Source: Adenanthera pavonina (Eukaryota; Streptophyta; Magnoliopsida; Fabales; Fabaceae). From it: 64,000 nt of DNA. The notes under the pieces were generated by a model. The model saw only the letters and a list, made by a program, of their open reading frames with translations, searched no databases and was not told where the DNA came from. A program made the position numbers and the translations under genes. Of the stretch, positions 48,800 through 61,928 are shown one piece after another; position 1 is the first letter of the stretch, and each line of letters starts with the position of its first letter. The DNA lies in the NCBI GenBank assembly GCA_026686845.1, contig JAIVEN010000010.1, forward strand, positions 37,732,001 to 37,796,000, read 5' to 3'.

Positions 48800-51780
48800 A
48801 GCATTTATGAAAATTGTATTTGCAATTTAATTTCCTGTATTAGTCTGTTGGTACTAGATATGCTAAATTAAGTTTCCTGTTACTCTATTTGACAGATGCT
48901 TGAGTTTGTATTATTCATGCCTCCGGTGGCAGCACAATTCCCCATCCCCTGAATTAAATTTCTGGTAATACTTACCTTCCCTAAAAACGTATAATTTTCC
49001 CAATCAAATATTGATCATTTCCACTACTTGCTTACTATTTTTTTCTCATTCTCTATGTTCTACTTTTGAACCGATATCAAACACAAACAGTCTATCAAAG
49101 CGGAAGGTGTCATCAGGCATAGATCATCCAATACTTCAATTTTGTTTTAACCAAAAGTAATCGTCCATGTAGTTCTTCATTCATGTGGCCTATTTCACTG
49201 GAAGGAAGGTCGTTGTACAAAATTATGTCAGCAAATTAATAATCATTTCATTGGCTATTAAATGTGCTAACATTTCACTCCATGGTCGTTCTACTTTGGA
49301 TACGCTTGGTTCACGAAATTATTTTATGGGAATAAAAAGGGAATGGAAATAATAATGAGAATGTGAACAAAGATTAATGAAATGAGATAATTATATTTGG
49401 TATATCATGGAAAGAAATAGACATTTATATTTGGTTGAGCGATGTCCTTAATCTAAAAATATATTAAAATATATGTTTTAAATTTTTTAATTATTAAAAA
49501 ATCCTTTTAATCTATTTAATAAAAAAGATAGTAAAATATTTAATTTTAATTTTCTTCAATTTTATAAATATTGATGCAAGTGAGTTATTTTTCTAGAAAA
49601 TAAGGATAGTTTCGACTTTTCACTTAAATAGTAATATAAATTAAAATAAAAGAATATTTTGTAAAAATACTGAAGGTAGATAATAATTCAACAACTTTTA
49701 AAATTGGAGTACACATATAAAAAAAATATCTTATTTTCAAAAGCGAGGTTTCAGACTTTCAGATACTTCACCAAGGTTTGGTTTGAGACAAATTGGTCCG
49801 TGGAGATCACAAAATTGGATTAAATACGCAACCACTAGAAAAGTACCTTCTCACATAACCCCATTTAAATTGGGCTCTTCCTGTACAAATTGGGTGGAGC
49901 TCTCCCCATAAGCCTTGTAAAAAAAAATTTATGCAAATTATTCACATTTTCATCATAAAATCTGGATTTTTCATTGTTTACAACATTGTTCACACGTTAA
50001 GGTTTGGGTTGGATCTCGTGTGTGGGTCGGGTGTCCAGTTTCGGCATTCTCAATCCTTCTTTCCTCCCCTCTTCATTCGTTCTTTTCTTCATTTTCCCTC
50101 TGCTATCTTTTCTCCGATTCTTCCCTGCATGCAGAGGTTTCAGGGCAAATCTGTTGCTATTCAGCCTTCTATTTCAGTATGCTACCTTTTAAAAAGAACT
50201 GAGCGGTATGTTGTTATTGGTTGATTTTTTTCTTCTTGGATTTGTAGATTTTGATGCATGAGATTGATTGTGTTGCAGATTTACAGGGAGGTCAATTGAT
50301 TATTGAAAATTGTCTATTTTGGAGACTGATATGATGGGAAATTGGAGCATGCATGGGGAGAGACAGGTTGATCATCCATGTTGGCTAACCAGGTATTAGC
50401 TTGTGTTTTTTCCGCATGCTTTTGGATTCTTCTTTCCTCTTCATCCTTCCTTTTTTTTCCTTCTCTTCAAGTAGGTGTCTTTAGTGCTCTTCGTCTTCTC
50501 TTTTTTTTTTTTTCCCTTTTCCGTTTAACACGCATGCAAAGGTTGTTGGATATTGGGAACTGCTTTGATGAATTCATTCTACATGAAATCTAGGAGATTG
50601 TCGATACCAGATGAAGGTCCTTAGCCTTTTGCTTGAAAGTGAGTTCGGCGGACGTCTATTGGCGATAAAGAGAGGTTTCAGTTTGCTGTTTGAACTAGAA
50701 ACCCTATTTGTTGTCATCTGTTTGCTCGCCACCAGCATCGTTGAGCTTGCCATCCCAAGATTGGCCTGTTCACCAAAGCTCGTATCGGCTCCCTCGTCAT
50801 GTGTCTTCACGTGTTGGTCAAACTTCGTTGCGATTGGCTTCACGCGCTTCACACTCTGCACTCCAATGACCACCAATCAATTTAAACCTTAGTAAGCCTT
50901 GTAAAAAATCCCTCTATTCCTTTTTTGGATTGATTTATCCATCAAGTCTTTTTTATTTTGTTGAAGACATCTACAAAATCAAATAGATTGGAATGTTTGA
51001 TTTGTGGGTGTTCCGTCATTGAAATTGAAGTGTCAGAGACATTGAACAAAAGAGTGAAATTGAAATTGAAGGATAGAACAAAAAGAGGAAACGGATCCCC
51101 TGCCTTCTCCCATTCATTCCCATCTTAATCAATCATGTAACTCAGCTTCTTCAGTCCTTTCTTCTTAGCTTGAGCTTCATTGCTGTGCCATTTTTCTTCA
51201 GTAGGTAATACTGTACTTTCCTGGAGCTTCTCTGTTAATACCTTCGACTTTCTACAGTTTTGAAGGCTTTGAAATTGAATTGTTTTGTTGTTAGGTATTT
51301 AATAATAAAAAAAAGAGTCAAGTTGCATGTATAATTTCCTCTTTTCTTTTTGTTTCCTAGGTATACTTTGAAGTTTAATGAATTTGAAGCAATGAAGGGA
51401 GAAAAAAACATTTTTCCTTCGTTTTTTATTAGTAATGGCTCAAACTTTTTTATTTGGGCGCATAGCCAACCATGTAGACAGTTAGCTACTTCCTTTGATA
51501 TGGGTTTTTAATGTATGTTTATTTTCTGGGATTTGATTCAAGTCTTCATAGAAGAGTTTAAGATGGTATAAGTGGACTAGTAGCTTAGATTCCTTTCAGA
51601 TCTGGAACGCAAGTTGTGAGGGGGAACGTTATATTTTGTGGTTATTATAACATGTATGTATCTACCAAAAAGAAAAAAGTGAAGTCAGTTATCTTTCTTC
51701 TCAGGGAGCACATATTTATTCTGATAAAAATGAGTGATTTGTGAATTATTTAAATTTAAAACAAGTTTAAATATTGTGTT
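48800..51780. other. intergenic region without supported genes
   Basis: Several 60-100 codon frames between 49931 and 50892 are C/T-rich or lack any conserved motif. 49290-49690 has the look of a small AT-rich MITE-like sequence. I can support no gene here. Confidence 0.45.
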
Positions 51781-51794
51781 TATAGTATTTTTGA

Positions 51795-52870
51795 AGGAGC
51801 AAGATGCTCATGTGGGAAACTGATGGGGAAAGAAGTGTGGCTGAGTTGCTAGAGGCAATGGTTCCCATCATTTTTGAGCATTTTCCTTCTCATGGAATGT
51901 AGGTGGTTAAATATATCTTTGACCCTATTTTTTCTTATTACACTATATAAATGCCAAATTGACTGAAATCGTCTTGTGTTCTTATCACTTGAAGAATTGT
52001 ACAAGCGTTTGTTGCATTCTCATATGTTAAGGAGTAATGACTAGATTCAATGAAACAAAAAGGTAATGACTATAATTCTGCATGATTGTTTTTTTAATCT
52101 TGCTAATGTTTATTTTCAACTTGATGAAATAACACGACTGTGAATGGGATGCTAAATTCTGTACTTAAAGTGCAAACCTGAATTTTTCACAAAATTGCAG
52201 TTATGGAGAGGAAAAAAGGGTGGAGGTGTAAAGAAAATAGTGCTGACTATGTTTGGGTTTTGGATTCTATTGATGGGACAAAAGTTTCATTATTGGTAAT
52301 TTTCTTTAATGGTAACTAAATTATTATTTTTGTTATGGAGTTCTAAATTTTCATCATGTTATTTTATTTTGCATGCATTTCAGGGAAACCTTTATTTGGT
52401 ACCCTTATTGCCCTTCTACTAAATAGTAAACTTGCAAGGATCTCTTGCAACTTGGTCAGAATTATATAGAGTTGCATATTTTTCGTTGTGCTATTGTATT
52501 GCACATTTCTTGATATTTTCTTTCCAATAAATGAAGACAATTTACATATTTCACCACCACCACCACCATCTCTCTGCCTTTGGAAATGTATCTAAGCTTT
52601 TCACTTTATTAATTGTGATGCGAAATGGAAGGAAAAAGAGAATGAAGGTGAATGTCATAATTAATGTATATATAGGTGGTATCATGAATTTTTGTAGTTA
52701 TATTTTTGCATCATCCTCAGTTATTTAAAACGTGAACTTTCTGTTAAGTGCGGTTTCCTTTCATCAGATCCTTGGTATAATTGATCAACCTATGTTAAGA
52801 GAAAGATGGATTTGGATATCTGGAATTCAAACTACACTGAATGGACAAGAAGTCTCCTCATGAACTTGTG
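51795..52870 (+). pseudogene. histidinol-phosphate phosphatase (HISN7/IMPL2-like) pseudogene
   Basis: Four exon remnants in order match the inositol-monophosphatase-like enzyme HISN7 (IMPL2), which removes phosphate from histidinol-phosphate in plastid histidine synthesis. One ending at 51898 reads MVPIIFEHFPSHG. 52201-52295 reads YGEEK, then WRCKENSADYVWVLDSIDGT, including the metal-binding WVLDxIDGT motif. One from 52384 reads GKPLFGTLIALLLN. One from 52768 reads ILGIIDQPMLRERWIWISG and TLNGQEVSS. Lesions are an extra base after GEEK, a missing base after DGTK, and a TGA in place of the Arg codon after EVSS. Intron positions are kept. No N-terminal or C-terminal exons were found, so the gene is both truncated and frame-shifted. 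Confidence 0.85.
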
Positions 52871-52879
52871 TAAATTTTT

Positions 52880-55800
52880 CACAAGCATTCTTGTATGCTT
52901 TCTTGTGTTTCTTTAAATTTAAAGCCAAGATTTCATATAGTTAGTGTATGACATATATCTATAACAGTATTAAAAGTTTTAATTTTAAAATTCATATTAG
53001 TCAATACACCGCATTGCTATTTTTTAGGTTCCTCTATTTATGTAATATTATTAAAACTAATCATTCAATAACAGCATTAGTATGACATATATCTATAACA
53101 TCCTCGAAATTGGAATGGAAGATTCAATTATTCATATATACAATGTCAGGGTGGACAAGGTAAGTAGTTTAAGTAGCTCTTATTTTCATTGTTTTGTCAA
53201 TCAGTTAGTGATGCAACTTGCTTTGCTTGTAGGTCAAATCTAAATTGAAGGGTCACTAGAATTGCGATATTGGTTTAACTGTTTCAACTAACCTTAACAT
53301 CTTCCTTTCATCAGGTGTTGATGTTCAGCTTTGTTCGACCTTAATTTTATTCATTGACTTACTCTATTGTAACTGCTTTGGGCATGTTCATCTATGGTTG
53401 ATTCAGCTTTAACCTATGATTGGAATTAAATTTTTCAATTATTTGTCTGTCTCAGTTCTTCCTAGAGTTTTTTTATTTTTTACTCACAATTTGATTATAA
53501 AACGAGAACTTTTAGCTATTTCTTGATGGACATTTTCGTAGATTAGCTTTTGGAGCATTGATTTATCTGACATGGCACCCATGTAGTTTTCCTAATTCCA
53601 CTTTAATATTAAAAAATTGGACAATAAGATGGTTCGATGAACCATTTTGTTAGAGTCAAGTCATAATATTGCTAATTCTAAGGTCTTAACATTGCTTTAG
53701 CAAACTAATTTTTATTCATTATTATCTTAAATTTGGGGGAATGTTTTGTTTGTCACCTTAATCATTTTAATTTTCTTTGAGGTTGTTCAATTTTTTTCCC
53801 TTGGATAGAAATCATTAGAAGCATAGCTGTGTCTGACTTTAGGGAGAATAAAGAAGTAATCTTTTCTTCAATTATAATGAGGTCAAAACATGTACAACAT
53901 GAATGCTAACTGCAATACTTTGGTGTGCATAGTTCTTTTATTTGCCTATGGTCACCTTCCGTGCTTTTATGTTTTTATCATGATATACATTCACTAATTT
54001 GTTGATTTATGAACAAACACATTATTTATTTAGTTCTTATGATCTTAGTTTTAAATATTGGTTCAGTTGTTACGCCATTTAGCCCTTCTTGGGTTTATTG
54101 AAGGCTAAAATGATATATGACATCAATCTTTAAAGGCTGCAATATCTTAACCATACTGGACAAGCGTGAAACAGGATTTTTGGGTAGAACTTTAGTTATG
54201 AGCACACAGGAAATGTGTAAAGATCCAATTTTATCATTAAGAGAGACAGCATAATCATTGAGTGTCTGTTTGTCCTTGGATGGGGTATTTTAAGGTGGAA
54301 AACTAATGTTTTTAGGTATTTGAATTATTTTATTAGAAAATTTTTTGGTTGTATTAGGAGAGAATGAATGATTAAATCACTGAAATAATTTAGTCATGGA
54401 ATTTTGGAAGAATTTCATTTTCCACCAAAATAGGTGGAGATTGTGTGTGTGTGATGATTAATCAAACCCACTAAATTTTGCAAAATTAAACCCATTGATT
54501 TTGCACATTTGTTGTGTCTATTTTTCCCATTCATTTCATTTGTTTCTCCATTTATTATTTTCTTCACTGAATAATTTTTTTCCTTCCTTCTCTTATGCCC
54601 CTGCCCAATTTGTCTTCTAATTTTCAATTTATATGTTTGTAATTAGTATTAGTACTTCTACAATCATTGACTTGGACATAACCAAGCTCACTATGGGTAG
54701 AAGAAGGAGCCTTATTAATCATAGTGTGTTTATCCTATCCCAAGGAAGTATAAGCCAAATTCTACTGACATTTTTTGATAAAAGTTTGAATTCGTGGTCT
54801 TTGTTTTCAAAATTTGAATCCCTCCCTTTTGTTCTTGTAGACTTCCTTGGCTTACAGTTTTCTTAGAGCAAGAGTGTTTTTTTAGTGATGGAATGAATCT
54901 TTAGATCTTCTAGCTTCCAAGGTGAGACTCTCGCTAACCTGATATTTCTTGGGTGTACATGTCTTCAATTTCTTTGTGATGACCAAGTGATGCCCTCTAG
55001 ATGCTAACCTATTTAGATCATTGATTTAAAAATTAGTAGATGATTATTGCATATGTGCTTTCTCAAGAATCATTGCTTGAAACTGTTGCAGGCTTAGGGT
55101 GTGCTAAATATTTACTACAGCAGTTGATGTTGTGCATATATTTTCTCAAACATCATCTTTTTCTTTTTGTTAGAAGGAAAAGAAATAGAGAATAATAGTT
55201 TTTATTAGTTCCCTAAACTAGGTTCTGCGGACTGATTTTTTCTTTTTTGTTTCAATGGAATACATAACTTCAGAAACATACATCAAGGAGGCTATCTTTG
55301 TTTTCTGAGTTCTACCTGTATTCCATTTTCACTGATTAGGGCCTATTAAACTCTATTTGAAATTCATCCAAAATGGTTACTAATGTGTTACATGGTCATA
55401 AATTAATATGACTAAGAAACAAGTAAGTGTGTTTGCTAACTACAAATTTATTATTATTGATTTTTTTAATATTTTTATGTTTCTCCTCAGGAGATATTCT
55501 TCTATCCTAATTTTTATTTATTTTCATTTAAAAACCTAGAGTAGCTTCTGAAGAAAAATAGAACCCTGTTTGCAGACTAACTTGGAAAGACATATCATGT
55601 TATCTGATCAAGATGATATACATATTGAATGTCACAACACTATAAATATTTGTATTTATTTTTCTATCCATTTCACTGATATGCATTTTTGCTTGTGATG
55701 CTATAAAGAAATAGAGGAACTCAACTGTGAACAATTGAAGAAATTGATAATTCTACTCAAAAGCCAATGAATCTGCTTTTTTTGTAGGCAATTTTGTTAT

Positions 55801-55990
55801 TTATGCCCATTTTAGAGTTCAAGACTAGAGAGATTAAACTAAGCTCCATTAAATGAGGTGGACCATATTTTTTAAGTGTCTTAATTTTATGCATGTGAAA
55901 TGTTTTGCCTGCGAGAGACTTGGAGACAATTGTGCATAAAAACTTAGAGTCCATCTAATAAAGATATTTCTAAATTTTATCACTTCAATT
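52880..55990. other. AT-rich region between pseudogenes
   Basis: I found no further HISN7 or kinase exons and no other gene. Short frames such as 54633-54866 have no supporting features. Confidence 0.45.
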
Positions 55991-55994
55991 GCAG

Positions 55995-56119
55995 AAAGTG
56001 AACAAGAGTTGTGCGCAAGTAATTATAGGTTCTGTTATTAATTTTAAAAGGGACCCATGCCCGAGAGTTTCTGATAATGTGAAAGACCTGGTGAAGATGC
56101 TTGATCCTAACCTGGAAAG
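55995..56119 (+). pseudogene. single exon of a calcium-dependent protein kinase (CDPK)
   Basis: Between a TTGCAG acceptor and an AAAG/GTAG donor the sequence encodes ESEQ, then, after one extra base, CAQVIIGSVINFKRDPCPRV and SDNVKDLVKMLDPNLER. This is the lobe of CDPK kinase domains just before the LTAQEVL segment, and the exon limits coincide with those of plant CDPK genes. The frame shift, the Trp-to-Cys change in DPWP and the shortened KKML show decay. No other CDPK exon was recognised, so only one exon survives. Confidence 0.8.
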
Positions 56120-56124
56120 GTAGC

Positions 56125-57530
56125 TTTTTTTCCTTTGGGTCAAGATCATTGACGTGGTTTGTGAATAAGAAGATTATTATCCTGAGTCAATGTGCTCTTT
56201 TATGAGTAAATGAAAAAAAGGACACTAGAATAATTTTAGCTCTTTACTAAGAAATTAAAGTGTGGTTCTTGTAATTATATGTATATATATATATATATAT
56301 ATTAGTAGTTGAAAGTCGAACTGATATGAATAGTGAAAAAATAAATCATATAAGTTAATTACTCTAACTATCTCAATGAAAAAGTCACAGCTGTTGATTT
56401 ATAAAATATATTAATAATAATTATCAGATTGTGTAATAGATTTTTTTTTAAATTTAGGTTGGAGTATTTATAAGAGATCCAAATAATTATTTTGAACTTG
56501 AGAAAAATAATAAAAATAACCTATTTGACATTGGTCTTTAATTCCTTTGTCCAATTCTTATTGACATTTTCTTTTATACCATATATTATATGTAAAATAA
56601 TGAAAAAGCACTATTAATTTATCTATCACAAGCAGCCTGTGCAACGCGCGGGCTTCCATGCTAATTATATTTAATTTCTAATGATTGATTATTGGAGTGT
56701 CATCACGTATACAAAAGCTAGATTATAATTAGCAAGTCTTTATTTTATGATCCACTGACAAGAATTAATAATTTAATATTTGCATTGATAACGTATATAT
56801 TTCTCCCCATTAGGTTTGTTTATATATCGTATTGTCTATTAACCCTAAAAGTATTCCACACAAATAATAAAGATATGGCTATCTATTTGTATGAATAATG
56901 TGGCCTAAATAATAAAGATGTAGCTGCAGGTGAGGCTATCCACTTGTATAGATCATGTGGCTGGTATATACCCTTTTATGAATCACGAGGCTTTTGAGAT
57001 GATTGTTTTTTTTTTGGGAGCGGGAGTGGGAGGGTTTTGAGCGAAATGAAATGTTACAAGAATTTTTTTTATCAAAATTCTACACTTTTGATATTATATA
57101 TTAGGGTTTTATTAACAAAAATTAAATATCAAGATACTACATATTTGAAACTTGTTGGGTACTGGAAAAGAAAAACCCATTGGGTGTACATCACAATGAG
57201 TTTCAATTATTTCAAATCATTTTTTATTTTAACCTTTTTTATATCAAAGAAAGGGTTTAAAATATTATATATATATATAATTATAATAATATATATTAAT
57301 CATAAATATATTTAAAATAATTGATATTATTTACAATTCAGGTGCTATTTAAATGATCAGTGTCTAAATTTTCTAAATAAACTTATTTATATATTATAAA
57401 TGAATTGAAAAAAATTTTGGCCAAAAAAATAAAATATTTAAAATATATATTCTAAAGGTTAAATTATACATAATTCCTTTAAATTTTAGATTAAGTTCAA
57501 ATAATCACCCTAACATTTAAAACTTGACAA
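56125..57530. other. AT-rich intergenic DNA
   Basis: It holds a TA microsatellite at about 56281-56302 and an imperfect direct repeat of about 75 bases near 56863-56965 (words AATAAAGATATGGCTATC and AATAAAGATGTAGCTGCAG). No gene is seen. Confidence 0.5.
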
Positions 57531-57534
57531 GAAA

Positions 57535-58575
57535 TCCTTTACTTTGCATTTGGTACATGGAAATTAAGAGGATGAAAATGGAAACGGAAACAGAAATGAA
57601 TTCTTTATTTGAGAAAGTTTGGTAGCCCAAATTTATCATTCCAAGGAATTCAATTCAAGCAAAATTGCTTGAATCCAATTCCATCTTTATATCGATGGAT
57701 TTGGTCCAATTCTATGGAATCAATTGTGTGAGATATGTCTGGTTCTCCACTTACATACCTTCTTCAATCTTGGCCTCCACCATACCTCTGCCATGCCTTT
57801 GTTGTCATATGTCTACTATCCCATATGTCTACTATCCCGTTGAATGCATTTTCCTTCGCCCTCTTTTCCTCCTCTTCCTAGGCTCCATCCTTCTCCTTCA
57901 AATTGCAAGTTTACCATCCTGTCGATGATGGCCTCTTTCTCCTCCACCTATAGTGACAACATTCTCTTCTTCAATGAGTTGTACTTACCTCTTCCATGGT
58001 ATCCTCCAACTTTGACAGTACAGTTGCTGATTTCGGTCTCATCCGCCTCTTATTCTTCAAATAATAAAATAGCCATCAATTTTGGTTCCCCTTGATAAAT
58101 CATTTTGTTTGCTTGAAATGATGAAGAATAAGAATAAGAACAAAAGGCTCGTGACTTCTATTCTCCCTCGGTTTCTATTCATTTTTGTTCTTTTTCCTTG
58201 TTTAGATCTCTGGGTTCTTGAGTCTTTGTTCAGATTTGTGGTTTCTTATTTGTCAAATGATTTCATTTTCTCGGACATAAAGAGTGGTGTGACCAACAAT
58301 GATGTGTGGTTGATGGTGATGTTATGGCCAACGATGGTGTGTGGCTAACAATGGTGTCGATCTTTGGGTTGGGTTGTGTGATGGAATTTTTTTTTTGGAG
58401 ATAAGAGCATTTGGGTCTTTTTACATTTTAAATACACATATCAAATAAAAATTATACATGATTCAATTGACGCACCAAATCTAATTTTAAAATATTTTAT
58501 TCTATTTCCTATTCCAATTCACATTCTTTTTCCTACTTCAATTCTCACAAAAGCCTTTCCAGCACATCAAACATG
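57535..58575. mobile_element. possible non-autonomous DNA element
   Basis: The left end (TTTGCATTTGGTACATGGAA) and the complement of the right end (GTGCCATGTTTGATGTGCTGG, near 58580) look like imperfect terminal inverted repeats, and the adjoining ATTCCAATTCA-type words are also inverted. The interior has a direct repeat CATATGTCTACTATCCC at about 57808-57840 and no transposase. No target duplication was established. Confidence 0.3.
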
Positions 58576-58599
58576 GCACTAAACTTTTATGTTTTTACA

Positions 58600-59390
58600 T
58601 GTAATTCTTTTCTCATCAATTATTCCGTTGTTTCACTAACAAAGCTTGACATGCTATTGATTATAGCAAATATCAATATTTTTTGTTGGGCATGTCAGCT
58701 TAAAAGTTAGGTACAATTCTTCTATGCAGTTTTATTTTTAATTAAATCAAATTAAATCATTATGAAATATGAGAAATGAGTTACATGTTTTATAATTTAG
58801 AAAAATATATAATTGATTATAAATTTTATATTTGATGTAGATTTATTTTGGCACATAATTTATATTAAATATATTAATAATTATTTATTTTTAGCTTAAA
58901 TAAAAAGAATTAAATAAATCAAAGGAATAAATGATAATAATGTCATCTAAATGTTGGGAAAAAATATCATAAAAAATACAAAATCTCAATAAATATACTA
59001 TTTATTCCATCAATCAAATAAAATTATATTTTTCTCCCCCAGGGAGACAAGGATGCACAAAGGTATATGAAAAATATTTTATTTAGTTTTAAAATATATT
59101 AAATTAAAAAAATTTATCACTAACTATTCTTGTTTAAAAAATTGATATTAAATAATATTAATTAAAATTAATATAAATTTAAAAATTAAAAAAAAAAAAG
59201 AAAAAAAGAAAAGAAAGAACATAGAACCTATCTAAAATATAAAAATGGGAAATAATGGAGTCCACCCCTAACAGGATGGTGCCGTTCTTTTAATTATATA
59301 TTGATTATACCTCAAATCCATGTGGTGGATTACTGGCGAGTTGAGACAAGGGAGAGCTGTTTCAGAGTCCTCGTAGGGAAATATCATTGT
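58600..59390. other. region upstream of GRXS16
   Basis: AT-rich sequence with a purine run near 59190-59220. The promoter and 5' untranslated region of GRXS16 must lie at its right end. A TATATATTGATTAT stretch at 59296 is a possible core promoter element, but it is not distinctive. Confidence 0.35.
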
Positions 59391-59396
59391 TCATCA

Positions 59397-61928
59397 ATGG
59401 CTACCATCAACCTCTCTTCTACACAGACTTTCTCTTATCTTCGTTTAATCTCTTCGTTTCCCCAAAATACCCCCGTCTTGTCACTCTATTCACAGGTCAA
59501 AGCCAAACCTTCTCTAACTTTGCGCTCTATTTCTCTGAAACCCTACAATGCAGAAAAGCCTTGCCCGCGCTTCGTAGCTTTAGCTGTCAAGAACCTCGAG
59601 GAGACGGATCCGATAGTTCTGCTGCCTGAAAATGAGGGCGCCGCCACTGAACTGCCGTCGGGTTCTGGGGTATATGCCATTTATGATAAAAATGACGAGC
59701 TCCAGTTCATCGGTTTATCGCGTAACATTGCAGCAAGTGTTTCTGCTCACCAGAAATCGGTGCCAGAGCTCGTTGGCGCTGTAAAGGTAAGATATTTGAA
59801 ACTGAACTTATGAAGTTTCCTTATTTTCGCAAGGAACTGTATACTTATTTGTAAGATATTTGAAAGATTGATAAATGGATTAATTTCCTCGCATTATTCG
59901 GGATATATATATATGTAATTATCTAATATATTATAAATAGGTGTTGTAGAATTAGAATTTTCAGAAAGCAAACATCACTTCAAGATTCCGAATGGAGCTA
60001 TTTTAGAATAGAACTTTAGATTATACTAAAGGAAATATGTATCAGATTATGCGTAGTACAATACTGGAGGTAAAATTTAGGGAAAAAATTGACATATTTT
60101 GAAATAAAATAGCTTAATAGGAGAAAAGAAATAGAAACTTATCAAATGCTTAAGCAAAACATTACAAGGGAAGCAAGAGTAGTTGCTTTACTCATTTGTT
60201 TTGCTGGCTTACAATGTAGGACTAAGATAATAGTTGCGTATAACACGTATGAAGTCCTCTTTGTTTCACCCGTATGATTTTCCACCTTTCTTATGATGCA
60301 CAGTTAGCTTAACTCCTTCAATATCCTTTCTTAACCTTGCATTTATATGAAGCCATAGAGCTTTATGGCTTATGCTAATATAGATTGATGCACATTACAC
60401 AATAATACTTTCATCACTGAATGTGGTGCCTACATCATGAACTAGAGATGTGCTGAATGATGTTTTCCAAGCACCATGCTTGAAAAGATGAATTTTAGTC
60501 GAACAATAGATGGGCTGGACTAGGGAGTGATTTGGTATGTGGTTTAAGTACAACCTTATGTGATGAAAATTTGAAGGTCAAGATGATGTTATCAGTTTTG
60601 ATACCAACTTCATGCTGGCAACAACTTAATAATGCTTATAAAGAAAGAAGATATATTACAGCTCTTATTAAATTTTAGTTGCTTGAGCTTGCACTTACCT
60701 ACCATGACCAATGTCCTCTCAAAATAATGTTCTTCAAATTACAATCCTGATTTCCCGTTGTCTTCTTGGGGAGAATTGGAAATGTTAGGTAACCACTTCA
60801 CAATCCAATCAGAGTTTTTGGCCATTGAAAACTACTTTAATGAAACACCACTCTAGGTGAATCTAAAAAAATTCCCGTCATAAAATCAGTAAGGTGAGTG
60901 AAAATTGAGATACAATTTCTTTTCAATGCTGGTTTTTTTGTTTTACATGATCAGAAATTTTAAATGTCTTCATTATGAATGAATGAATCTTCTGCAAAAC
61001 CAAATGGCGAGAACTAGGTCTGACTGAGTTTGAGTTTATTCTCGCTGGGCATTTGTTTTATGAGAAGGTTTATTTTGTGATTTAGTTAATCCAAGATCGT
61101 AAATAATAAAAAGCATAGATTTATATAAACTATATCAGAGGCGAGACATTCCTTGAAAGATTTCAGCCTTGTTGTGTTTGGCTTTTCCCTGCTTCCTGAA
61201 AAGTAAAAGCAATGAAATAGAATAAAAGCACGGATGCACACAACCAGCAATGGAAGTGAGATGATTGATGAAAGATTTTGCCCTTATTCTTTGCTTTTTT
61301 TTTTTTAATGAATTTCTTCTTTACTTTATGATTGATGAAAGATTTTGTCTTTCTTCTTCTTTACTTTATGAAGTAGAATACTATCTTCCTTACAATGAAT
61401 TAATTGTAAAATTGTCTGCCGTAGGTTGGGGTGCTAGATGAACCTGACAGAGAAACTCTAACCCAAGCGTGGAAATCATGGATGGAAGAACACATAAAAG
61501 CTAATGGAAAAGTTCCACCTGGCAATGAATCAGGAAATGCCACTTGGATAAGGCAGCCACCTAAGAGGAAGCCTGATCTTCGACTAAGTCCTGGTCGTCA
61601 TGTCCAATTAACTATTCCCCTTGAGGAACTCATTGACAAATTGGTAAAGGAGAACAAGGTGGTTGCATTTATCAAGGGTTCCAGAAGTGCACCACTATGT
61701 GGATTCTCACAAAGGGTGATTGGCATTCTTGAAAGTGAAGGAGTGGATTATGAGAGTGTTGATGTCCTGGATGAGGAGCATAACTATGGATTAAGGGAGA
61801 CACTTAAGGAGTATAGCAATTGGCCTACTTTCCCGCAGATCTTTGTGGATGGTGAATTGGTTGGAGGTTGTGATATACTGACCTCCATGTATGAGAAAGG
61901 TGAAGTGGCTAGTGTATTCAAAAAGTAG
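59397..61928 (+). CDS. GRXS16: monothiol glutaredoxin S16, chloroplastic (CGFS type with GIY-YIG-like N-domain)
   Basis: Two exons, 59397-59786 and 61425-61928 (stop TAG), joined in phase 0, give 297 residues, close to the 293 of Arabidopsis GRXS16. Residues 1-60 are Ser-rich and basic, like a plastid transit peptide. Residues 90-170 form the GIY-YIG-like endonuclease domain (GVYAIYD 91-97, FIGLSRN 104-110). Residues 195-297 form the glutaredoxin domain, with FIKG at 212-215, the CGFS active site at 222-225, WPTFPQIF at 263-270 and GGCD at 277-280. CGFS glutaredoxins bind a 2Fe-2S cluster with glutathione and act in plastid iron-sulfur transfer. The ATG at 59397 is the first in frame (the frame upstream has none) and fits the transit peptide. 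The intron has GTAAG and AG ends. The residue equivalent to Arabidopsis Cys123 appears to be Val126. Confidence 0.95.

Noticed and set aside
49931..50892. Several 60-100 codon frames that could be a small gene
   Set aside because: They overlap in different frames and strands, are partly C/T-rich, and show no family motif or splice pattern.
52531..52728. Frame with a run of histidines
   Set aside because: The His run is a short CAC/CAT microsatellite inside an intron of the HISN7-like pseudogene.
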